DNA of 50,850 nt from positions 1-50,850 of the forward strand of contig MGQW01000094.1 of NCBI GenBank assembly GCA_001798885.1. The letters are read 5' to 3'. The notes below the pieces were generated by a model. That model did no database searches. It saw only the letters and a list, made by a program, of their open reading frames with translations, and was not told where the DNA came from. Every line of letters starts with the position of its first letter. Positions within the stretch are counted from its first letter, which is position 1. This document shows, piece after piece, positions 45,311 to 50,850 of this stretch. Made by a program: the position numbers and the translations under genes. This DNA comes from Deltaproteobacteria bacterium RBG_16_64_85. GTDB lineage: Bacteria; Desulfobacterota; Deferrimicrobia; Deferrimicrobiales; Deferrimicrobiaceae.

Positions 45311-46392
45311 GGCGGCGCTTCCGTTGCGGCTTTCGACGCAAGGGAAGAAAGAATGGGGAGCAGCTTCCTCGACAGCGGGCGCATTCGCGGGTTCCGGTCG
45401 AAATTCGCGGCGAGGGTCGCAACGGTCGGCGGGATGAAACGAAGATAGAACGTTTTCCCCCGGTTGCGCGCTTGGTTGCCGAAGGTTCCGATCGCCTTGA
45501 CGTTCCGCTGAAGCGCAGCCGCGTCGATGCGCCAAGCGAACGCAGCGGGGTCTCCCCACGTCGCCTTGAGCCCCGCGGGCGAGGCGTGCCGGTAGGCGTA
45601 GCAGAGGTGGTCAACCGCCTTGTCCGACAGCGTTACGTAGGAGTCTCGCAGCAGGGAGCAGAGGTCGTAGAAGACGTTTCCCATCCGGGCGTCCTGGAAA
45701 TCGAGGATCCGAAGCTCGCTCTGCCCTCCCGGCGTGACGGGAAGGACCATCACATTGCGGCTGTGGTAGTCGCGGTGGGCAAGGACGCGGGGGAGCGCCG
45801 CCATCTCTTCGAGGAAGGGGAGGAACAGGTCCTCGATCCTCCGCTCATCGCTTTCGGACAAGGCGATCCCGCCGTATCCGCGGACGGCATGCTCGAAGAA
45901 GAAGTCGATCTCCTCACGGAACTTCCTGACGTCGAAGGCCAGCCGGGCGGGGATGGCGTTTCCGTCCATCGCCGTCGTCCCGTCCCACTGGATTCGCACG
46001 AGGATCTCCACGCACCGCTCGTAGAGAGGGAGAACGTCTTCCTCCGCCCGGGCGGCTTTGACGGCACCCTCCAGCAGCGTGTCGCCCGCGTCCTCCAGGA
46101 AGAGAAGCTTGGCTTCCGGCGCGGCCAGATAGATTTCCGGCACGGGGACCCCCGCCTTGCGCAGGTACCGGTGGACGTTGACGAACGGGAGTTCCCCGCC
46201 GGGCTGGATTTCCTCGGGGTAGCGCATCAATACGAGGGAAGACAGGGGGGAGCCGGGGGCCATCCGGATCCGGTAGTAGCGCCGGGAGGAGGCGTCGCCG
46301 GCCAGCTCGGTGATCTGGGACATCTGCGCGGGAGCGCGGAAGAAGGTGGACAGGGTCGACTGGATCGCCCGCTCGTCCACCGGGGGGGTCAT
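45307..46392 (-). CDS. AmgK-like N-acetylmuramate/N-acetylglucosamine kinase
   Basis: 361 residues of the aminoglycoside phosphotransferase fold. The catalytic loop HRDYHSRNVM and metal motif ILDFQDARMG match anomeric sugar kinases such as AmgK. AmgK phosphorylates MurNAc at C1 for MurU. It is directly upstream of, and overlaps, the MurU-like gene, which strongly supports the assignment over an antibiotic-resistance kinase. ATG at 46392 gives the family N-terminus; an upstream in-frame ATG at 46458 lies inside the next gene. Confidence 0.88.
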   Translation of the reverse strand: MTPPVDERAIQSTLSTFFRAPAQMSQITELAGDASSRRYYRIRMAPGSPLSSLVLMRYPEEIQPGGELPFVNVHRYLRKAGVPVPEIYLAAPEAKLLFLEDAGDTLLEGAVKAARAEEDVLPLYERCVEILVRIQWDGTTAMDGNAIPARLAFDVRKFREEIDFFFEHAVRGYGGIALSESDERRIEDLFLPFLEEMAALPRVLAHRDYHSRNVMVLPVTPGGQSELRILDFQDARMGNVFYDLCSLLRDSYVTLSDKAVDHLCYAYRHASPAGLKATWGDPAAFAWRIDAAALQRNVKAIGTFGNQARNRGKTFYLRFIPPTVATLAANFDRNPRMRPLSRKLLPILSSLASKAATEAPP

Positions 46393-46396
46393 GGCG

Positions 46397-47242
46397 TTAA
46401 CGGTCTCCGTCGAGAACCCGGGCGAGCGTATGGCTGCACTCGGCCAGGATCTCGTCAAAGTTCCTGTAGAACGCGTCGTCCCCCCGGGTGTAGTCGCGCA
46501 GCTCGACGGTGAAAGCCCCGTCGAAACGGACTTCCCGCAGGGCGTCGACGGCCTTGACCCAGGCGATCGACCCGCGTCCCGGAACGAAGTGGTCGTCCTG
46601 GATTGCGTGGTTGTCCGAGGCGTGGACGTGGATCAGCCGCTCGCCGGAAGCCCGGATGGCGTTGAGGACGTTTTCTTGAATGTTCGCGTGCCCCAGGTCC
46701 AGGCAGACGCCGACCCGTTCCGGTGAATAACGGTGCGCGATGTCGAGGATGACCCCCACCCGGCCGGAAGGGAGGGGAGTATTCTCCACGGCGAACCGGA
46801 CGTTCTCCGGGACCAGCGAGAGGAGTTCGTTCATGGAGGAGAGGAAGGCGGCCCACCGGTAGGGGTACCACTTCTCTGCGGGAAAGGTCGTGTGCACGAC
46901 CATCGTCCCTCCGCCGTGGTGGGCGAGCCAGTTCGCCGCCTGCGCGGTGGCGGCCACCGACACCTGGCGGTGCCCCTCTTCTTCCGAGGACAGGGAGTAC
47001 CAGCGGTCCTTCTTGTACGTCCTCACGTCGGGGTAGAGCGGCGCGTGGACGCTGGCGATCCTCACTCCTTTCGATGCGAGCAGCCCGGCGATCCGGTCGG
47101 ATTCCGCGATGTCGCCGTACGGGAAGTGGGGGGGCATGGCCCAGAGCTCCGCCGAAGAAAACCCGAAACGTTGAAACAGGGAGGCGATCGTTTCGTCGAT
47201 ATCGTTGAACACGAAGAGGTGGGTGGAAAGCGAAATCTCCAT
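46397..47242 (-). CDS. Sugar phosphate isomerase/epimerase-like TIM barrel protein
   Basis: 281 residues of the xylose isomerase-like TIM-barrel (AP endonuclease 2) superfamily. Metal ligands are suggested by VHAPLYPD, the glutamate in FAVENTP, CLDLGHANI, HVHASDNH and the terminal VELRDY. Members are sugar epimerases/isomerases or endonuclease IV; the sequence does not decide. It is first in the minus-strand run before the AmgK and MurU genes with 4 bp spacing, so an amino-sugar substrate is plausible. ATG at 47242 is 77 bp from the divergent transglycosylase start. Confidence 0.85.
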   Translation of the reverse strand: MEISLSTHLFVFNDIDETIASLFQRFGFSSAELWAMPPHFPYGDIAESDRIAGLLASKGVRIASVHAPLYPDVRTYKKDRWYSLSSEEEGHRQVSVAATAQAANWLAHHGGGTMVVHTTFPAEKWYPYRWAAFLSSMNELLSLVPENVRFAVENTPLPSGRVGVILDIAHRYSPERVGVCLDLGHANIQENVLNAIRASGERLIHVHASDNHAIQDDHFVPGRGSIAWVKAVDALREVRFDGAFTVELRDYTRGDDAFYRNFDEILAECSHTLARVLDGDR

Positions 47243-47319
47243 CAGGGGGCCATTCCTTGTGCACGGGTCCGCATATTAGCGATATTATCATTGTATCTCC
47301 GAGGAGGACACCTGCGCGC

Positions 47320-49560
47320 GTGACACGAGCCTTGCGGTTCCTGGTGGTTGCGGCCCTGCTGTTGCCCCCCTCGGTTTCCACCGGCGCTTCCCTCCCCTCC
47401 TTCGATACGGCATTCCGGGAGGGATGGTCTCACCTCTCGGAGGAGAAATACGCGGAGGCGAGATCGGCGCTTCGGATCATTCCTCCTGCGGACTACGACC
47501 TCGGCGACTACGTCCTGTACTTCACCGGTCTGTCTCTGGCCCGGGAGGGGAACCGCGGAGAGGCAGCGGCAATTCTGGACAACCTCGTCGGGGCCTTCCC
47601 CTTTTCCCCGCTCGTCCCGTATCTTTCCCATGCGCTCGCCTATGCCGCCGCCGTCGACAACGACCTTCCGGCCGCGAAGGGGTTCTACGAATCTTCGCGG
47701 GGGAAGGTGACCGGCAACGGGTACAAGGCGGAAGAAGGGTACGTCGCCGCCCGCCTGCTCGAGTCGGACATCCCTTCCGCGAAGGCCGCGGAGGCCCACC
47801 TCGAAAACTTCTCCACCCACACGGCGCAGGAGGCGGCGTTCCTGTCCATGGAGCGACTCCGGCAGTGGCGGCAGGAGGGGAGGTGGGAGGAGTGGAATCT
47901 CCCGATCGGATTCCACGGAACGTTCGCCAGGGCTCTCTCGCGCGCGTCGGAAAACGAGACGGCGAAGGCGGTCTACGCGGAGGTTGTCCGGAAATTTCCC
48001 CCCTCCGATGATTATTATTCGGTCCTCCTCGACTACGCCGAGCTCCTGAGAAAGCTGGGGGACACCGCGGGATCGAGAGCCCTGCTGGACCGGGCGGCGC
48101 CCGGCGCACCGCAGGCCTTCCGCAACGAGGTGGCCTTCCTGCGGGCGAAGCTCGACTGGAAGGCCGGACGACTCAAAGAAGCCCGGGACGTCTTGCTTGC
48201 GATCGCGGAAGAGGGAAGCGTTCGCCCCGGCACCGCGGAGCGCGCCAGGTACCTTGTGGCCTGGATCGCGGAGGAAGAGGGGGACGTCCCGGCCGCGACG
48301 GACGCCTTCGGGAAGCTTCGCGCAGCGAGGGACGAGGCGATCCGTCAGGAAGCCATCTTCCGGCATGCGTTCAACCACTATCGGCAGAAACGGACCGCGG
48401 AGGCGATTGCACTCTTCGAGGCGGGCGAGAAGACGGGGTTCTCTTCCGTCGAGCAGGCCCGGCACGCCTACTGGAAGGCGAAGACGCTCCTCGAAACGGG
48501 ACAGCGCGACGAAGCGGAGAGGATGCTGTTCCTCCTTGCCGTCGACCCGGGGGCCGGTCCGTACGCCCTGTTCGCGGCGAAGCTCGCCGGGAGGGACCCG
48601 TACAAGATGTTCAACGCTCCTTCCGGCGGGGAAACGACCTCCTGCGGGCAGGAAAAGGACCAGCTGTGGGAAAGGGTCCGGAAGGCAGGGTGGGGGAAGG
48701 AGGACGCGGAAAAAATCCGCAGGGCGGAGCGGCTGATCACCCTGGGAATCCCGGAGTACGCGATTCTGGAGGCGGAGCGCATCGACCGGGCCGCCATCCG
48801 CAAGGCGATCGGCCTGGCCGACGGCGGGACACCGGGCCTGATCCGCTACCTGGCGGGCGACCTGCGGGGCGCCATCCGGGAAACATTGAACATCCCCAAC
48901 GATCCGGCGACGGTGGAGCTGATCGATCGGATCCAATTCCCCCTGGCCCCCGAATATGTGGGCGATTGCGAACGGAAGAAGTCCGGCGTGGATCCCCTGG
49001 TGCTGCACTCCATCATCCGGCAGGAGTCCCACTTCCAGTTCAACGCGCTCTCGCCGGCGGGTGCGGTGGGGCTGATGCAGCTCATGCCCCGCACGGCCGC
49101 CGAGGTCGCCCGGAAGGAAAAGATGCACAAACTCCGCCGGAAGGACCTTCTCAAGCCGCAGACCAACGTTGCGTTGGGAGCTGCGTACCTTTCGCGCCTG
49201 ATCCGGGAGTACGGCGGTGATTATCTGCGTGCGGTGGCCGCCTACAATGCGGGGGAGGCGGCGGTGGCGAAGTGGTGGGGGGATGCGAAGGGGGACCCGG
49301 CCCTCTTCCTCGAAACCATCGCCTACCGGGAGACGCGCTTCTACCTGAGGAGGGTGTTCTTCAACGTTCTCCAATACTACATGATCTATCGTCCGAAGCT
49401 GTTCGCGCTCTACTTTCCCAGCGTTCCGAGAGAAGCTCCGCCAGCGCCCGGTGTCCCTTCGCTCCCACCGATCGAAGAGACTCCCGCCGCGCCGAAGGAA
49501 CCGGCAGCCGCCCCCGGAAACGGGCAACCCGGCGGGCAGCCGCAGCCGTCATCCTCCTGA
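47320..49560 (+). CDS. Soluble lytic murein transglycosylase (Slt70-like)
   Basis: 746 residues. A signal peptide (residues 1-24, TRALRFLVVAALLL) directs it to the periplasm. A long superhelical TPR-like region (about 40-550) precedes the goose-lysozyme-like SLT domain with catalytic Glu569 (IIRQESHFQ), GAVGLMQLMP and VAAYNAGEAAV. It cleaves glycan strands to 1,6-anhydro-MurNAc products that feed recycling. GTG at 47320 is used; GAGGAGG lies 12 bp upstream, a slightly long spacing. The last 45 or so residues are Pro/Ala-rich and overlap the 3' part of nagZ on the other strand. Confidence 0.93.
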   Translation: MTRALRFLVVAALLLPPSVSTGASLPSFDTAFREGWSHLSEEKYAEARSALRIIPPADYDLGDYVLYFTGLSLAREGNRGEAAAILDNLVGAFPFSPLVPYLSHALAYAAAVDNDLPAAKGFYESSRGKVTGNGYKAEEGYVAARLLESDIPSAKAAEAHLENFSTHTAQEAAFLSMERLRQWRQEGRWEEWNLPIGFHGTFARALSRASENETAKAVYAEVVRKFPPSDDYYSVLLDYAELLRKLGDTAGSRALLDRAAPGAPQAFRNEVAFLRAKLDWKAGRLKEARDVLLAIAEEGSVRPGTAERARYLVAWIAEEEGDVPAATDAFGKLRAARDEAIRQEAIFRHAFNHYRQKRTAEAIALFEAGEKTGFSSVEQARHAYWKAKTLLETGQRDEAERMLFLLAVDPGAGPYALFAAKLAGRDPYKMFNAPSGGETTSCGQEKDQLWERVRKAGWGKEDAEKIRRAERLITLGIPEYAILEAERIDRAAIRKAIGLADGGTPGLIRYLAGDLRGAIRETLNIPNDPATVELIDRIQFPLAPEYVGDCERKKSGVDPLVLHSIIRQESHFQFNALSPAGAVGLMQLMPRTAAEVARKEKMHKLRRKDLLKPQTNVALGAAYLSRLIREYGGDYLRAVAAYNAGEAAVAKWWGDAKGDPALFLETIAYRETRFYLRRVFFNVLQYYMIYRPKLFALYFPSVPREAPPAPGVPSLPPIEETPAAPKEPAAAPGNGQPGGQPQPSSS

Positions 49561-50506
49561 AATCCGAGCAGGTGCGCCACTCGCGCGCGAGCGCCTCGGC
49601 GGCTTCCGCCTGCTCCCTTTCTCCCCGGCACACCAGGACGGCGTCGCAACCGGCGGAAAGCGCCATCACGGCCGCGCGACCGATTCCGTAGTGCCGGGTG
49701 ATCGCTTTCATCTCCAGCGCGTCGGAGAACACCATCCCCCGGAACGACAGCTGCTCCCGGAGAAGCCCCGTCAGGATCTTGCGGGAAAGGGTGGCCGGGC
49801 ATTCCCGGTCCAGCGCCGGGTAGAGGACATGGGCGGTCATCAGGGCAGGGATCCCCGCTCGGACGGCTTCCCGGAAAGGGAAGACCTCACGGGCCAGGAG
49901 CGACTTCCTCGTCCGGCGCATGACGGGCAGTTCCACGTGGGAGTCCGCATCCGTGCCGCCGTGGCCGGGGAAATGCTTCCCGACGGGAAGGACGCCGCGG
50001 GAAAGGGAGCCGCGGCAGAACGCAATGCCGAGGCGCGCGACGGTCGCCGGCTCGCCGCCCAGCGCCCGGTCCCCGATCACGGTGTTGCGCGGATTGCTGT
50101 CGACGTCCAGCACGGGGGCGAAGTTGATGTCGATCCCGACGGCGGAGAGTTCCTCGGCCAGGACTGCGCCCGCCGCCTCCGCTACCCGATCGGCATGGGA
50201 GCGGAAAAGGGAATAGCTCCGGGCCGGCGGGAACTGCGTGAACCCGGGGTCCTTGAACCTTGTGACCCTGCCGCCTTCCTGGTCGGTGGCGATCAGCGGC
50301 GCGGAGCGCCCTTTCCCCGCTGCCGCGCGGATCTCCCGGCACAGCTCCTTCACCTGCCGGGGACCTTCCAGGTTGCGGGAGAAGAGCACGACGCCCCCCG
50401 CCGTCCCGTCCTGGAGCCGTGCGGCGAGCACGGACGGCAACGACTTCCCCTCGAATCCCATCATCAGGAGAGGAGCGCCCCCGGTTCGCTTTCGCAGAAG
50501 GGTCAT
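49361..50506 (-). CDS. nagZ: Beta-N-acetylhexosaminidase
   Basis: A 381-residue family GH3 NagZ. It removes GlcNAc from GlcNAc-1,6-anhydroMurNAc peptides in the cytoplasm during cell-wall recycling. The signature KHFPGHGGTDADSH with the catalytic His-Asp pair and the nucleophile aspartate in FSDALEMKAI are present. Residues beyond about 315 form an arginine-rich tail not typical of the family, and this tail is encoded opposite the end of the transglycosylase gene (200-bp overlap). ATG at 50506, 12 bp after the P-type ATPase stop. Confidence 0.93.
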   Translation of the reverse strand: MTLLRKRTGGAPLLMMGFEGKSLPSVLAARLQDGTAGGVVLFSRNLEGPRQVKELCREIRAAAGKGRSAPLIATDQEGGRVTRFKDPGFTQFPPARSYSLFRSHADRVAEAAGAVLAEELSAVGIDINFAPVLDVDSNPRNTVIGDRALGGEPATVARLGIAFCRGSLSRGVLPVGKHFPGHGGTDADSHVELPVMRRTRKSLLAREVFPFREAVRAGIPALMTAHVLYPALDRECPATLSRKILTGLLREQLSFRGMVFSDALEMKAITRHYGIGRAAVMALSAGCDAVLVCRGEREQAEAAEALAREWRTCSDFRRMTAAAARRVARFRGRLPVPSARRESLRSVGAKGHRALAELLSERWESRARTASDDRSCSIGER

Positions 50507-50518
50507 GACGTCAGCACT

Positions 50519-50850
50519 CTAACACGCAGGGTCCGTCCCGATCCATCCTCTCCGCCGGGCCCACTTCGCGGCCTCGAGCACCGGGAAGATCGTGAGCGCT
50601 GCCGGTACGACGACGAGCCAGTCCGCGGGCGAAAGCGCGAACGTACCGAACAGCTTCTGAAGCACGGGCACGTAGACGACGGCGGCCAGAAGGAGCAGTT
50701 CCCAGGCCACGGCAAGGTTCAGCCAGCGGTTTGCGAACGGACGCTGAGACAGCGAATGCCGCTCCGATCGGAAGATGTAGGCTTTGAAGAACTGGATGAG
50801 CACCAGCGACACGAACGTCATCGTGACCGCCTCGGCTTCCTCCAGGCCGG
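50519..50850 (-). CDS. P-type cation ATPase, C-terminal end (cut by window edge)
   Basis: The last 110 residues of a P2-type cation-transporting ATPase; the rest lies beyond the right edge. The frame is open to the edge, reading EEAEAVTMTFVSLVLIQ in the segment typical of TM8-9 of calcium/sodium pumps, then RSERHSLSQRPFANRWL and two further helices. No catalytic motifs are in the visible part, so the ion cannot be predicted. It precedes nagZ by 12 bp on the same strand. Confidence 0.8.
   Translation of the reverse strand, partial: GLEEAEAVTMTFVSLVLIQFFKAYIFRSERHSLSQRPFANRWLNLAVAWELLLLAAVVYVPVLQKLFGTFALSPADWLVVVPAALTIFPVLEAAKWARRRGWIGTDPAC

Noticed and set aside
45307-46392. Aminoglycoside resistance kinase
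   Set aside because: Fold is shared, but the overlap with a MurU-like gene and the AmgK-type motifs point to cell-wall sugar phosphorylation.

Overview
The window is 50.85 kb of GC-rich, densely packed bacterial chromosome with no insertion sequences, phage genes, CRISPR arrays, rRNA or tRNA genes that I could recognise. A carbonyl-branch Wood-Ljungdahl operon, two sigma-54 promoters, an NtrC-type regulator, Kdp and Amt transporters, a peptidoglycan-recycling gene set and a probable selenoprotein together suggest an anaerobic or facultative Gram-negative bacterium of deltaproteobacterial type (Desulfuromonadota/Desulfobacterota-like). That placement is inferred from gene content only.

Region 1 (1-11270): a pirin gene cut by the left edge, then a complete and unusually wired Kdp potassium-uptake locus. 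A sigma-54-dependent NtrC-type response regulator is followed by two matching TTGC-N5-GCAA palindromes 32 bp apart and a sigma-54-type promoter. Downstream lie a small secreted protein, a HAMP/PAS histidine kinase, a 27-residue membrane peptide, kdpF, kdpA, kdpB and kdpC. The last gene encodes a KdpD sensor module (KdpD plus USP domains) whose kinase half is replaced by a PTS EIIA domain. I read this as one self-contained circuit in which an NtrC-type pair replaces KdpD/KdpE.

Region 2 (11285-20886): rtcA and a B12-binding radical SAM protein on the minus strand, a class I fructose-bisphosphate aldolase, a YbaK-type deacylase, a quinone oxidoreductase, a zinc alcohol dehydrogenase, and an OsmC-family gene interrupted by an in-frame TGA. 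The TGA sits exactly at the first catalytic cysteine and is followed by a SECIS-like hairpin, so this is a probable selenoprotein. A large hybrid histidine kinase is divergent from it.

Region 3 (20891-29397, minus): a seven-gene operon with overlapping genes: acsB, acsD, acsC, a corrinoid-protein reductive activator, a core methionine synthase-like (MesB-type) enzyme, a CooC/AcsF-type nickel-insertion ATPase, and a DUF166 protein. No CO dehydrogenase (acsA), acsE or metF is present, so the local gene set suggests methyl transfer between acetyl-CoA, the corrinoid protein and homocysteine.

Region 4 (29398-38185): an ammonium transporter with a consensus sigma-54 promoter and a strong terminator; a PIG-L-type deacetylase overlapping a divergent YchF-like GTPase; a REC/HD-GYP response regulator overlapping an AMMECR1 gene; an acyl-CoA ligase; a small unknown protein; endonuclease III; and an XRE-cupin regulator.

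Region 5 (38186-50850): ACT-domain malic enzyme, phosphohexomutase and undecaprenyl-diphosphatase on the plus strand; then an atypical aldehyde dehydrogenase, an MFS permease, a MurU-like nucleotidyltransferase, an AmgK-like sugar kinase and a TIM-barrel protein on the minus strand. A Slt70-like lytic transglycosylase and a convergent nagZ overlap each other by 200 bp. A P-type ATPase is cut by the right edge. The MurU, AmgK, Slt and NagZ functions form most of a muropeptide-recycling route.
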